Part shown: in pieces, positions 51,957-60,169 of the stretch | Layout: every line of letters starts with the position of its first letter | Numbering within the stretch: position 1 is the stretch's first letter | Assembly: GCA_015065935.1 (NCBI GenBank) | Contig: SVPI01000004.1 | Location: 1-64,000 of the forward strand | Length of the DNA: 64,000 nt | Direction: 5' to 3' | Source of the DNA: Oscillospiraceae bacterium | GTDB lineage: Bacteria; Bacillota; Clostridia; Oscillospirales; Acutalibacteraceae | Notes under the pieces: generated by a model | Database searches by the model: none | What the model was told of the DNA's origin: nothing | Seen by the model: only the letters and a program-made list of their open reading frames with translations | Program-made: the position numbers and the translations under genes

Positions 51957-52799
51957 TTAAATTCCGCTAATCGCAAAGAATGTGGGAATTGCCGAAGCAA
52001 GGTTAGATAAGACGACAAAAATTATAATACCAAGAGCCAGCATTCCACCCGAAGTGCCGCCGCTAAGACTTAAGGTGTAAAGGTAATACGGTGTTTCACC
52101 GTGTTTTTCCCGTTGCTCCTTAATTTTTTCTACGGCGTGTTTTTTATAGATATGTAATGCAAACATTGCAATAACCGCGCCGCCAACAAGTGTTTCGGCG
52201 GTATCTAAAATATCGCTGATTAGAGCAAGAACACCTGTGGGCTCACCAATAGCAGGCTCCCCCTCCTCATCAAAAAACAGTTCGGGGTTTGCAACAGAAT
52301 CCATATTGCCGCCGAAAATCGATTCTATTGATGAAACAATATCCTTTGCAACCTCTATATTATTATCAAAATTAAGCGCAGTTTGCACACCTAAAACCAA
52401 TGTGCCTGCAATAATAAAGGCAATGGCGGGCTTAAACATTTTTCTATAGAAAAACCAAATGGCGGAGCCGAAAAAGCCGAGGAATGCCGTTAAAAGGAAC
52501 GCAGGCCAGCACCAGGAAACCTTTGAGCCTGAATATTCCATTTTTAAAAACTTATCATAAATTTTATCAGCATCCTTGCCAAGAAAGGCCAGCATTTCCC
52601 TTTTCTGGACACCCTCAATTTCCTCGGGCATTCCATTACCCATAGGACTACCCTTTTGGGCGGTAGGGTCAAATTGCTCAGGTGTTTTAAAATCACCGCT
52701 TAATTTTTCTTTTTTAAAATCAAGGGCTGTTCCGCAATTTTTGCAAAAATTAAATTGTTCTTCATTTTCGGTTTTGCATTCGGGACAAAACTTTTTCAT
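51957..52799 (-). CDS. Zinc-ribbon membrane protein (DUF2628-like)
   Basis: A 280-residue protein. The zinc ribbon FCPECKTENEEQFNFCKNCG occupies residues 4-23, then about 70 polar residues, then SWCWPAFLLTAFLGFFGSAI and a YRKMFKP motif typical of DUF2628 membrane modules, with four or so helices and a long extracytoplasmic loop containing acidic residues. The neighbour upstream has the same order of parts but a RING-like finger. Function unknown. Confidence 0.8.
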   Translation of the reverse strand: MKKFCPECKTENEEQFNFCKNCGTALDFKKEKLSGDFKTPEQFDPTAQKGSPMGNGMPEEIEGVQKREMLAFLGKDADKIYDKFLKMEYSGSKVSWCWPAFLLTAFLGFFGSAIWFFYRKMFKPAIAFIIAGTLVLGVQTALNFDNNIEVAKDIVSSIESIFGGNMDSVANPELFFDEEGEPAIGEPTGVLALISDILDTAETLVGGAVIAMFALHIYKKHAVEKIKEQREKHGETPYYLYTLSLSGGTSGGMLALGIIIFVVLSNLASAIPTFFAISGI

Positions 52800-52813
52800 T
52801 TTAAAACCACCCT

Positions 52814-53755
52814 TTAAAAAATTTGTGCAATAAACATTATAAGGGAGGGCAAATAGCTTGTGGCTAAAATGCCCACAATAAGTAAAAGCAGGTTACTGCC
52901 GCCACGCTTCATTATTTGCTCATTTTTATCCTCAGCCTCGTTTTCTTTAATTTCACGAAGCGTTGATATTGTGTGTTTATAATAAAGATAATCACCAAAA
53001 AGAGCAAAGAAAAACCTTGTGGCAAGCTCCACAAAAACGGCAACAAAGGAGAGAATTTTTGCGCCCAGCGAAATGGTTGCCAGCTGATTTGCTATTTGAA
53101 CATAGGTTTCCATTGTAACCTGTCCCTGACCTGCAAAGGCAGAAAGAATGGTGTTATATTCTTCGGCAAAAGGCATCATTAAAATTCCTGCAACCACCAT
53201 TAGCAAAATCGCCAAAATGCCGCTTTTATACATTTTTCTATGCAGCGCCCAGCCCTCGGGGAGTAAAAATGCCGCCCAGTTCCAAGAAATTTTGCCGCCC
53301 GCCTTAAATTTTGCGAATTTAGGCATATAACGGTTGGAGGAAGACATAACAAACTTAGCGGCTTCCTTTGCGGTAACACCGCCGGAAAGCTCAAAATCGG
53401 CAGGAACTCCGCCTAGGGGGTCAAAGCCTGCGCCGCCCATTCCTGCGGCGTTTAAATGACCGCAATGGGGGCAGTTTTTATAACCGACCGGGTACTCCTC
53501 ATAGCAAAAATAGCAGGTAACCAGCTGTTCGGGCTGCTTATTTTCCTCCTGCTCAGGTTGCCCTATTTCCTCTTTTTTTGTTCTGCTGTATTCCTGCTCG
53601 GTACCGTGAAGTTCACTAAGCGCACAGTGACCGATTTTTTGATAGCATTCTCTGTGATGGGGTGCGCCGCACTCAGGGCAAAACACCACATCGTCATCTT
53701 CAAAAAGATATGCCTTACAAACGGGACACTGCTGTCCCTTTAAATCAATGCTCAT
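52814..53755 (-). CDS. RING-like zinc-finger membrane protein (DUF2628-like)
   Basis: A 313-residue protein. Residues 10-44 hold a cross-brace type Cys/His pattern, QCPVCKAYLFEDDD then FCPECGAPHHRECYQKIGHC, resembling prokaryotic RING fingers; a second ribbon CYFCYEEYPVGYKNCPHCG is at about 80-98. After a Gly-rich linker comes ISWNWAAFLLPEGWALHRKMY, the same module as in the next gene, with about five helices. The start ATG overlaps the NUDIX stop (ATGA). It may work with its neighbour as a membrane sensor or scaffold; ubiquitin-type chemistry is not implied. Confidence 0.78.
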   Translation of the reverse strand: MSIDLKGQQCPVCKAYLFEDDDVVFCPECGAPHHRECYQKIGHCALSELHGTEQEYSRTKKEEIGQPEQEENKQPEQLVTCYFCYEEYPVGYKNCPHCGHLNAAGMGGAGFDPLGGVPADFELSGGVTAKEAAKFVMSSSNRYMPKFAKFKAGGKISWNWAAFLLPEGWALHRKMYKSGILAILLMVVAGILMMPFAEEYNTILSAFAGQGQVTMETYVQIANQLATISLGAKILSFVAVFVELATRFFFALFGDYLYYKHTISTLREIKENEAEDKNEQIMKRGGSNLLLLIVGILATSYLPSLIMFIAQIF

Positions 53756-54261
53756 TTTGTCATTTCCCTTGCTGTATCCAAAATCAAAGTGAAATAATCC
53801 TTGCCATAGTTGTGGAATTTACCCTTTTCAACCATTTCGGAAAAGGTTTTTGTATCAACCCAACGAGCCAGCGCAACCTCACCCTTTTGGAGTGTTAGAT
53901 TTTCTGCAGGGATATCACACACGGTAAACCACACATCAACAAGCGAATTGCGGCGCTTAATGCGCTTTATAAAGCGAAGCTCGTTTTCTTCTGCCTTAAT
54001 TCCAAGCTCCTCGGCAAGCTCCCTTTTAGCGGCACTTAGTGAGCTTTCGCCCGAAAATGCCGAGCCGCCTGTTGCCGCCCATTCACCCGGCATAAGCTTT
54101 TTTTCCTTGCTGCGCTTTTGAATGAGCAGTTCGCCCTTTGAAGACACAATCCAGATATGAACAACCAGGTGATATTCACCGGGTCGCAAAAAGGTGCGTC
54201 CCCTTACAACGGTTTTACCTGTGGGTGTGCCCTGTGCATTTAATATGTCCCATTTTTCCAT
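53752..54261 (-). CDS. NUDIX hydrolase
   Basis: A 169-residue hydrolase. The NUDIX box is complete: GSAFSGESSLSAAKRELAEE followed by LGI fits Gx5Ex7REUxEExGU. The front part, WDILNAQGTPTGKTVVRG and HIWIVSSKGELLIQKRS, resembles the isopentenyl-diphosphate isomerase-like NUDIX group, often annotated with unknown substrates. ATG 54261 with GGGTGA is chosen; the ORF-track start is a TTG overlapping that site. It leads the operon with the two zinc-finger genes. Confidence 0.88.
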   Translation of the reverse strand: MEKWDILNAQGTPTGKTVVRGRTFLRPGEYHLVVHIWIVSSKGELLIQKRSKEKKLMPGEWAATGGSAFSGESSLSAAKRELAEELGIKAEENELRFIKRIKRRNSLVDVWFTVCDIPAENLTLQKGEVALARWVDTKTFSEMVEKGKFHNYGKDYFTLILDTAREMTK

Positions 54262-54353
54262 ATATTCACCCAATTTAAACTTTTCTTAAAACTAATTATA
54301 CCAAAGCCGCCGCCCTTTTACAACATTTTTTGAAAAATATTAGGAAAATAGTA

Positions 54354-54382
54354 TTGTAAATAATTCAGTATTATTGTATAAT
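54354..54382 (+). promoter_or_regulatory. SigA promoter of the SRP RNA
   Basis: TTGTAA, 17-base spacer, TATAAT, nine bases before the RNA 5' end. Confidence 0.8.
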
Positions 54383-54390
54383 ATATTAAA

Positions 54391-54534
54391 ACTCGCGTGA
54401 TAAGGCGTGCGAATGGGCGGGTCCTGTGCGACGGGAGGCTATGAACCATGTCAGGCGGGGAACCGAGCAGCATTAAGTAGTTTTTCTCGTGCGCCGCAGT
54501 AAATCGGTCCATTCGTACACCTTACTACGTGAGT
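54391..54534 (+). ncRNA. ffs: Signal recognition particle RNA
   Basis: The conserved domain IV that binds Ffh is seen as ATGTCAGG, GGGGAACC and GAGCAGC. The 5' end ACTCGCGTGATAAGGCGTGC is complementary to the 3' end around CACCTTACTACGTGAGT, giving a long closing helix of about 27 base steps with few mismatches. Estimated length 144 bases, longer than the 4.5S type and shorter than the Bacillus 6S-like form with an Alu domain. Its place right before dnaX is the usual Firmicute arrangement, and no terminator separates them. Confidence 0.9.
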
Positions 54535-54557
54535 TTCTTAATTTAAGGGAGATTATT

Positions 54558-56147
54558 ATGGGTTATCAGGCTTTTTATCGCAAATACAGGCCAAGCTCCT
54601 TTGCCGATGTTTTAGGTCAGGAGCATATTACCGATGTTTTGTGCCGCCAGCTTGCAGGCGGTAATGTTTTCCATGCCTATCTTTTTACAGGTACAAGAGG
54701 AACCGGTAAAACCACCTGTGCAAAAATTCTTGCAAAGGCAGTAAACTGCCTAAATGCAAAGGATGGCAATCCCTGCGGTGAATGCGAGGCCTGCCTTAAT
54801 ATTGCGGCAGGTGAAGTTACCGACATTGTGGAAATTGATGCCGCTTCAAACAACTCGGTTGATAACATAAGAGATTTACGTGATAAGGTTAACTTTGCCC
54901 CATCCTCAGTTAAATACCGTGTGTTTATTATTGATGAGGTGCATATGCTTAGCATCAGTGCATTTAATGCACTGCTTAAAACCCTTGAGGAGCCCCCTGC
55001 ACACGTTATTTTCATTCTTGCAACAACCGAGGTGCACAAGCTTCCCGCAACCATTCTTTCGCGCTGTCAGCGATTTGATTTTAAAAGAATTGAAAACGAT
55101 AAGCTCATTGCCCGCATAAATTTTGTCTGCCGTGAGGAAGGTCTTAAAATCAGCGAAACTGCGGCGGCACTTATTGCCTCTGCGGCTGATGGCGGTATGC
55201 GTGATGCACTTTCTCTTTTAGACCTTTGCGCATCAAAGAGCAATGACATAACCGAAGAAATTGTTATGGCGGTCTGCGGTCTTACAGGAAATGAATATTT
55301 AAACGACCTTGCCTGCCTTTTCAAAAATAGAGATACAAGCGCCGCTTTAGCACTTGTAGACAAGTTATATTTAAACGGTATTGATATGCTTCGCCTTTGC
55401 AGTGAGCTAACCACATTTTACCGCAATTTAATGATTATTAAAACGGTTAAAACCGGAGAGTTACCCATTGTTTGTTCGGCGGCACAGCTTGAGCGCTTTA
55501 AAGAAATTTCCGAGGGCTATGAGCTAAAGGAAATTTTAAGAACCCTTTCCCTGCTTCAGGAAGCCACCGTTAATATGCAAAATTCTGACCGCCGTTGCGA
55601 GTTTGAAATGTTTGCAGTTAAGGTTTGTACCCCTGCCCTCTCGGCAGATTTTGCCTCCCTTGAGCAAAGAATAAGTGACCTTGAAAAAATGCTTCAAGGC
55701 GGCGTTAAACCTTTGGCCGCTCCTGCACCCAAAACCGAAACAAAAGTAAAGGAAACAAAGAAAGAAAGTTTGGCTGAGGCGCCTGCTGTTACCGCAGATG
55801 AAGCAGTAGCAGAACAGCCCGAGGTAAAACCTACAGTAAACGGTGAGCTTAAACAGTGGGGAGAAATTGTTGAGGTGCTTAAAACCACCTGCCCGCTTAT
55901 GGCAGGGGCACTTAGCTCCGGCTCAAGAGCCTTTGTAAAGGATAAATTTCTTCTTATTGACTGCAAAAGTCAACAGTTTTTAAACCTTATGCGTACCAAC
56001 GCAACCTATAAAAACCACATTAAAAATGCAATATTTAAGGTGCTTGGCGAAAACTACAGCATAGGTCCTTATAAAGAGGAAAGCGAGGGCGAGGAGACCG
56101 ACCCACTGTCAATCCTTGCTGACAAGCTTAAGCAATTAGAGATTTAA
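54558..56147 (+). CDS. dnaX: DNA polymerase III subunit gamma/tau
   Basis: A 529-residue clamp-loader ATPase. YRKYRPSSFADVLGQEHI, Walker A GTRGTGKTTCAKILA, a zinc site with four Cys (NPCGECEAC), DEVHMLS (Walker B), and SRCQRFDFKR (SRC motif) are all there. After domain III comes a Pro/Ala/Glu-rich linker and a C-terminal tau part (about 430-529). The ORF track starts 23 codons upstream inside SRP RNA; AAGGGAG marks ATG 54558. No frameshift site for a short gamma form was looked for in depth. Confidence 0.97.
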   Translation: MGYQAFYRKYRPSSFADVLGQEHITDVLCRQLAGGNVFHAYLFTGTRGTGKTTCAKILAKAVNCLNAKDGNPCGECEACLNIAAGEVTDIVEIDAASNNSVDNIRDLRDKVNFAPSSVKYRVFIIDEVHMLSISAFNALLKTLEEPPAHVIFILATTEVHKLPATILSRCQRFDFKRIENDKLIARINFVCREEGLKISETAAALIASAADGGMRDALSLLDLCASKSNDITEEIVMAVCGLTGNEYLNDLACLFKNRDTSAALALVDKLYLNGIDMLRLCSELTTFYRNLMIIKTVKTGELPIVCSAAQLERFKEISEGYELKEILRTLSLLQEATVNMQNSDRRCEFEMFAVKVCTPALSADFASLEQRISDLEKMLQGGVKPLAAPAPKTETKVKETKKESLAEAPAVTADEAVAEQPEVKPTVNGELKQWGEIVEVLKTTCPLMAGALSSGSRAFVKDKFLLIDCKSQQFLNLMRTNATYKNHIKNAIFKVLGENYSIGPYKEESEGEETDPLSILADKLKQLEI

Positions 56148-56163
56148 AGGAGATTTAAAGAAT

Positions 56164-56505
56164 ATGAAGGTAAGAATTCCCAACCAAGGCGGCGGACAAA
56201 ATATGAACGCCATGCTTAAACAGGCGCAAAAAATGCAGGAGGATATGGCCAACCTGCAGGCCGACCTTGAGCAAAGAGAATTTAAAGGTTCTGCCGGCGG
56301 CGGAATGGTTGAAGCCACCGTTACAGGCAAGCACGAGCTTGTTTCACTTAAAATTAATCCCGAGGTTATTGAACCCGAGGATGCCGAAATGCTTGAGGAT
56401 TTCGTTATGCTCGCCGTTAATGAAGCTATCGGTAAAGCCACAAAAACTCAGGAAGAGGAAATGGGCGCCATTACAAGTGGTCTTAATATGCCCGGCTTAT
56501 TTTAA
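56164..56505 (+). CDS. YbaB/EbfC family nucleoid-associated protein
   Basis: A 113-residue DNA-binding dimer. [19 protein letters not shown] is the helical start and [20 protein letters not shown] the central strand pair; [16 protein letters not shown] ends it. A 14-residue preface with QGGGQ precedes the usual start, so ATG 56203 (MNAMLK) is an alternative, though AAAGGAG at 56148 favours 56164. Always found between dnaX and recR. Confidence 0.93.
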   Translation: MKVRIPNQGGGQNMNAMLKQAQKMQEDMANLQADLEQREFKGSAGGGMVEATVTGKHELVSLKINPEVIEPEDAEMLEDFVMLAVNEAIGKATKTQEEEMGAITSGLNMPGLF

Positions 56506-56507
56506 TT

Positions 56508-57107
56508 ATGGCTTACAACATTGTTCCGTTAAATGAACTTATAAACCAATTTGAAAGGTTGCCGGGAATTGGCAAGAAAACCGCCACCCGCCTTGCTTTT
56601 TCGGTGCTTGCCGCCCCTAAAGAGCAGGCACAGCGTTTTGCCGATGCCCTTGTTAATGCTAGGGAGAAAATTCATTTTTGCGCCTGCTGTCAGTCCTTTA
56701 CCGACCTTGAAATATGCCCTATTTGTGCAGATGAAACAAGGGATAAAAGCGTTATCTGCGTTGTAAGCGAGGCAAAGGATGTTTTGGCATTTGAGAGGAC
56801 CAGGGAATATAACGGTTTATACCACGTACTCCACGGAGTTTTATCTCCACTTGACGGCATTACGGCCGAGCAGCTTAAAATTAAAGAACTAATGGCACGC
56901 CTTGCCGATGGCACCGTAAAGGAAGTTATTATGGCAACAAACCCCACCGTTGAGGGTGAGGCAACCTCCAGCTACCTTTCCCGCCTTATAAAGCCAATGG
57001 GCATTAAAATCACCCGCCTGGCTTACGGAATTCCGGTTGGCGGTGACCTTGAATATGCTGATGAGGTTACACTTTCAAAGGCCCTTGAGGGCAGAAATGA
57101 GATTTAA
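56508..57107 (+). CDS. recR: Recombination mediator RecR
   Basis: A 199-residue repair protein working with RecO and RecF. The helix-hairpin-helix [12 protein letters not shown], the four-Cys zinc finger [16 protein letters not shown], and the Toprim motif [14 protein letters not shown] are intact; [13 protein letters not shown] and [14 protein letters not shown] end it. Follows ybaB by two bases, in the conserved order. Confidence 0.97.
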   Translation: MAYNIVPLNELINQFERLPGIGKKTATRLAFSVLAAPKEQAQRFADALVNAREKIHFCACCQSFTDLEICPICADETRDKSVICVVSEAKDVLAFERTREYNGLYHVLHGVLSPLDGITAEQLKIKELMARLADGTVKEVIMATNPTVEGEATSSYLSRLIKPMGIKITRLAYGIPVGGDLEYADEVTLSKALEGRNEI

Positions 57108-57110
57108 ACT

Positions 57111-57320
57111 ATGACAAAAGAAAAAATTGACAGAATTAACGCCCTTGCCCGAAAGCAAAAGGCCGAAGGGCTAACCGAGGAGGAAAAGGCAGAGCAGGCC
57201 GCCCTTCGCAGGGAATATATTGACTCTTTTAAGCGTGACCTTGAAAGTCAGCTTAATAATATGTCTATTGTTGAGCCCGACGGAACTGTTAAAAAGGTGG
57301 AGAAAAAATGGAAATCGTAA
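57111..57320 (+). CDS. DUF896 (YnzC-like) protein
   Basis: A 69-residue cytoplasmic protein. IDRINALARKQKAEGLTEEE and RREYIDSFKRDLESQL define this short two-helix family. In Bacillus ynzC lies in the SOS operon yneA-yneB-ynzC; here it follows recR and overlaps the next gene by 13 bases. No SOS box is visible nearby. Confidence 0.93.
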   Translation: MTKEKIDRINALARKQKAEGLTEEEKAEQAALRREYIDSFKRDLESQLNNMSIVEPDGTVKKVEKKWKS

Positions 57321-58258
57321 TTCTTGACGGCGCCACCGTTGCCGCAAACGACCTTAATTTCAGTGTTCTTGAAAAGTTTGGAAATTTAACCGTTTATGAT
57401 TTCACAGCCCCTGAGGAAATTATTAAGCACTGTGAAAACGCCGATGCGGTTTTTTGTAACAAGATTGTTTTTACCCGCGAAATTTTTGAGAAACTGCCAA
57501 AGCTTAAATATGTTGGTCTTTTTGCCACGGGCTTTAACAATATTGATGTTAAGGCCGCAAAGGAGCTGGGCATAACCGTTTGCAATGCAGGCTCCTATTC
57601 TACCGATGCCGTGGCACAGCACACCTTTGGCTTTATTCTCAATAACTACACCCGCATTGCCGATTACAGTCGCTTTGTTTTGTCGGGTGGCTGGACGGTG
57701 AGCAAGGTTTTCTCCCCTGTTGTTTTCCCCACCGATGAAATAAAGGGCAAAACCCTTGGTATCATCGGCTACGGCAGCATTGGTAAAAAGGTTGCCGAAA
57801 TTGCCCGTGTTTTCGGAATGAGGGTTATTGTTCACACAAGAACGGTGCGTGAGGATGGCATTACAGAGTTTGTAAGCCTTGATGAGCTTTTAAACTCCAG
57901 CGATATTATTTCCCTCCATTGCCCATTAACGGCCGAAAACACAGAAATGTTTAATTCCGAAGCCTTTGCCAAATGTAAAAACGGCGCATATTTTATAAAC
58001 ACCGCCCGCGGCGGCCTTGTTAATGAGCAGGCCCTTTTTGATGCACTTGAAAGCGGAAAACTTTCGGGCGCCGCAGTTGATGTTATATGCACCGAGCCTA
58101 TGCCCAAGGACTGCGTTTTGCTAAAGGCTAAAAACATAACCATAACCCCGCACTCCGCCTGGACCCCCTTCGCAACCCGAAACAGGGTGCTGGAAATTGC
58201 CCGCCAAAACTACGAGGCATTTTTAAAGGGCACACCACAAAATGTGGTATCGAAATAA
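57308..58258 (+). CDS. D-2-hydroxyacid dehydrogenase
   Basis: A 316-residue NAD(P)-dependent oxidoreductase. Rossmann loop LGIIGYGSIGKKVAEIA (about 152-168), catalytic Arg in NTARGGLVNE, Glu in CTEPMP and His in TPHSAW form the family triad. VGLFATGFNNIDV is typical of the glycerate dehydrogenase/hydroxypyruvate reductase branch. No ACT domain, so it is not a second SerA. Its start overlaps DUF896; a strong terminator follows. Confidence 0.9.
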   Translation: MEIVILDGATVAANDLNFSVLEKFGNLTVYDFTAPEEIIKHCENADAVFCNKIVFTREIFEKLPKLKYVGLFATGFNNIDVKAAKELGITVCNAGSYSTDAVAQHTFGFILNNYTRIADYSRFVLSGGWTVSKVFSPVVFPTDEIKGKTLGIIGYGSIGKKVAEIARVFGMRVIVHTRTVREDGITEFVSLDELLNSSDIISLHCPLTAENTEMFNSEAFAKCKNGAYFINTARGGLVNEQALFDALESGKLSGAAVDVICTEPMPKDCVLLKAKNITITPHSAWTPFATRNRVLEIARQNYEAFLKGTPQNVVSK

Positions 58259-58267
58259 AAACAATTT

Positions 58268-58302
58268 AAAAAGCCACGGAAATTCCGTGGCTTTTTCTTT
58301 TT
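58268..58302. terminator. Bidirectional terminator
   Basis: AAAAAGCCACGGAA and TTCCGTGGCTTTTT form a near-perfect 14-pair palindrome between convergent genes. Confidence 0.93.
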
Positions 58303-59246
58303 TAAAGGGAATTAACCAGCGCCCCAAAGGTGGCAAAGTCCTCTTCCCTTACTATTTTAATGTTATTTATACTGCTTTCAATAAAGTTTATTTCGTATCC
58401 TAAATTATGCATAAGCATTGTGCAGCAGGATTCACTTAAAGGGTGCCCTTCCCTTTTCGCCTTGGCAAACACGCCGCTTATAACCGACAGGCGGTGGGCT
58501 TCGGGAGACTGCATTGCCACAACCGAATCGCGGTTAATATATTTCGCACCATTTTCTGATATTTGAAACTGCACATAATCATCCATTAAATGCCCAATGG
58601 TGGCACTACCCTTTTCGTTGCACTCCTTTAACAGCCGTGAAATCATTTCCCCTGTAACCATTGGTCTTGTGGCTTCTTGTACCACAACAATATCATTTAA
58701 TGAATAGGCATTCTTTATATTTTCTAAGGCATTTTGCAGTGACTGAATACCGCTAATACCATTTGGAACAAGGGCTTTAAGTTTGGTAATTTCGTACTGT
58801 TCGGCATAGGCGGTTACAATGTTTTCCCAGCCCTTAAGGCACACAATATAAATATCATCAATAAGTGGATGATTTTGATATGCCTCCATACAATAAACAA
58901 TTATAGGCTTACCGTTAACGTTGACAAATTGGCTCGGTATGTTTTGTTTGTTTCTGCCCGATTTTCCGCCTGCTAAAATAATTACAATGTTTTTGTTTCG
59001 TTTTTGGGAGATAGCAGCACTCTCAAAAGTAATTGATTTTGGAGAGGTGTATCCCATTATCAGCTCCTCAACGGTGGTATCCAGCACTGTTGCAAATTTT
59101 TGTAGTTTCTTATGGGAAACATCATTTTCCCCCGATTCAATTTTTGCAATGGTGGAACGGGTTTTGTATCCGAGCGCATCAGCCAGCTCCTGCTGGGACA
59201 TTCTCATTTCATATCTACGCTTTTTAATGTTTGCACCAACCGACAT
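58302..59246 (-). CDS. XRE-type regulator fused to an IspD-like domain with a lost catalytic Lys
   Basis: A 314-residue fusion. Residues 1-66 are a helix-turn-helix of the Xre/Cro type (MSQQELADALGYKTRSTIAK). Residues about 85-314 follow the IspD/TarI cytidylyltransferase fold: ILAGGKSGRNKQNIPSQF, QEATRPMVT, NRDSVVAMQSPEAHR, and NIKIVREEDF. The catalytic Lys of the normal PKQ motif (Lys27 in E. coli IspD) is Ser here, and the Asp of HDAARP is Glu, while the Arg and the NIK lysine remain. It is probably a nucleotide or product sensor rather than an enzyme. Its -35 overlaps an inverted repeat, pointing to self-control. Confidence 0.85.
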   Translation of the reverse strand: MSVGANIKKRRYEMRMSQQELADALGYKTRSTIAKIESGENDVSHKKLQKFATVLDTTVEELIMGYTSPKSITFESAAISQKRNKNIVIILAGGKSGRNKQNIPSQFVNVNGKPIIVYCMEAYQNHPLIDDIYIVCLKGWENIVTAYAEQYEITKLKALVPNGISGIQSLQNALENIKNAYSLNDIVVVQEATRPMVTGEMISRLLKECNEKGSATIGHLMDDYVQFQISENGAKYINRDSVVAMQSPEAHRLSVISGVFAKAKREGHPLSESCCTMLMHNLGYEINFIESSINNIKIVREEDFATFGALVNSL

Positions 59247-59274
59247 AAAATACCTCCAAAAATACGTTATGTAT

Positions 59275-59303
59275 ATTATAAATCAACAACAAGTGATTTT
59301 CAA
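59275..59303 (-). promoter_or_regulatory. SigA promoter of the XRE-IspD-like gene
   Basis: Minus strand TTGAAA, 17-base spacer, TATAAT. The -35 lies in one arm of the inverted repeat at 59291-59319. Confidence 0.65.
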
Positions 59304-59319
59304 GGGCTAAAAATCACTT
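59291..59319. promoter_or_regulatory. Inverted-repeat operator between divergent genes
   Basis: AAGTGATTTT, nine bases, AAAATCACTT: perfect 10-base arms. A third half-site, GTGATTTT at 59345-59352, falls between the -35 and -10 of the opposite promoter. Arms spaced by about two helix turns centre to centre fit a dimer of an XRE regulator, most simply the adjacent fusion protein. Confidence 0.65.
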
Positions 59320-59333
59320 TACTTCTCATTTTG

Positions 59334-59361
59334 TTGACTTTTTGGTGATTTTATGTATAAT
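59334..59361 (+). promoter_or_regulatory. SigA promoter of the nucleotidyltransferase-transporter operon
   Basis: TTGACT, 16-base spacer containing the half-site GTGATTTT, TATAAT; about 55 bases of leader follow. Confidence 0.75.
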
Positions 59362-59415
59362 GATTAAGGCAATAAATGTATTCTATATATTATATTAATT
59401 AAAGGAGTTCTAATT

Positions 59416-60153
59416 ATGAAAGCAGTTATTTTTAACTCTGGCCTTGGAAATCGTATGGGTGATTTCACAAAAAACAATCACAAATCAATGGCAAAGCTTA
59501 AAAATGGCGAGACCATTTTTCACCGCCAAATCCGTCTTTTAAGCCTGGAAGGAATTAAGGACTTTTTGGTTACCACCGGTCCTTTTGAGGAGCAGCTTAA
59601 AGGCGAAGCCGCCGATTTCCCCGAGCTTAACTTTACCTTTGTTCGCAACGATATTTATGATAAAACAAACTACATTTATTCAATGTATCTTGCACGCGAG
59701 CATATGAATGATGACCTTATTTTTCTCCATGGTGACCTTGTTTTCAACCGCAAGCTTGTTCGCGATGTTTTAAACTGTGAGGATAAAAACACCGCCACCG
59801 TTAACTTTAAAAAGGCTCTTCCCGAAAAGGATTTCAAGGGCAGAGTTAAGGATGGCAAGGTAATAGAAGTTTCAATTAAGATTTTCGATGAGGACTGCTT
59901 TGCATTCCAGCCCTTCTACAAAATGGAAAAGGCAACCGCCTCTGCCTGGATTGGCAAGGTTGTTGAATTTATCCACAAGGGCGAGGATAAATGCTATGCC
60001 GAAAATGCTCTTAATGAAATCTTCCCTGCCCTTAATGTTCGCGCATTTTCTTATGAGAACTACTACATCGATGAAATCGACAATCTTGATGACTATAACC
60101 GCGTAACCGCAGAAATTCTGCCCTTTGATGAAGCAGATGCTAAAATATTTTAA
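59416..60153 (+). CDS. LicC-like sugar-nucleotide/phospho-alcohol nucleotidyltransferase
   Basis: A 245-residue single-domain NTP transferase. The P-loop-like start is KAVIFNSGLGNRMGDFT, close to the AAGxGxR form, and the segment HKSMAKLKNGETIFHRQIRLL resembles LicC and PntC-type enzymes that make CDP-choline or CDP-aminoethylphosphonate; metal-binding Asp is likely in FLHGDLVF and the YIDEIDNLDDY end. Phosphocholine, aminoethylphosphonate or a similar phospho-alcohol are possible substrates. AAAGGAG precedes the ATG. It is cotranscribed with the transporter gene. Confidence 0.78.
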   Translation: MKAVIFNSGLGNRMGDFTKNNHKSMAKLKNGETIFHRQIRLLSLEGIKDFLVTTGPFEEQLKGEAADFPELNFTFVRNDIYDKTNYIYSMYLAREHMNDDLIFLHGDLVFNRKLVRDVLNCEDKNTATVNFKKALPEKDFKGRVKDGKVIEVSIKIFDEDCFAFQPFYKMEKATASAWIGKVVEFIHKGEDKCYAENALNEIFPALNVRAFSYENYYIDEIDNLDDYNRVTAEILPFDEADAKIF

Positions 60154-60169
60154 TTAAGGTGGAGCGATA

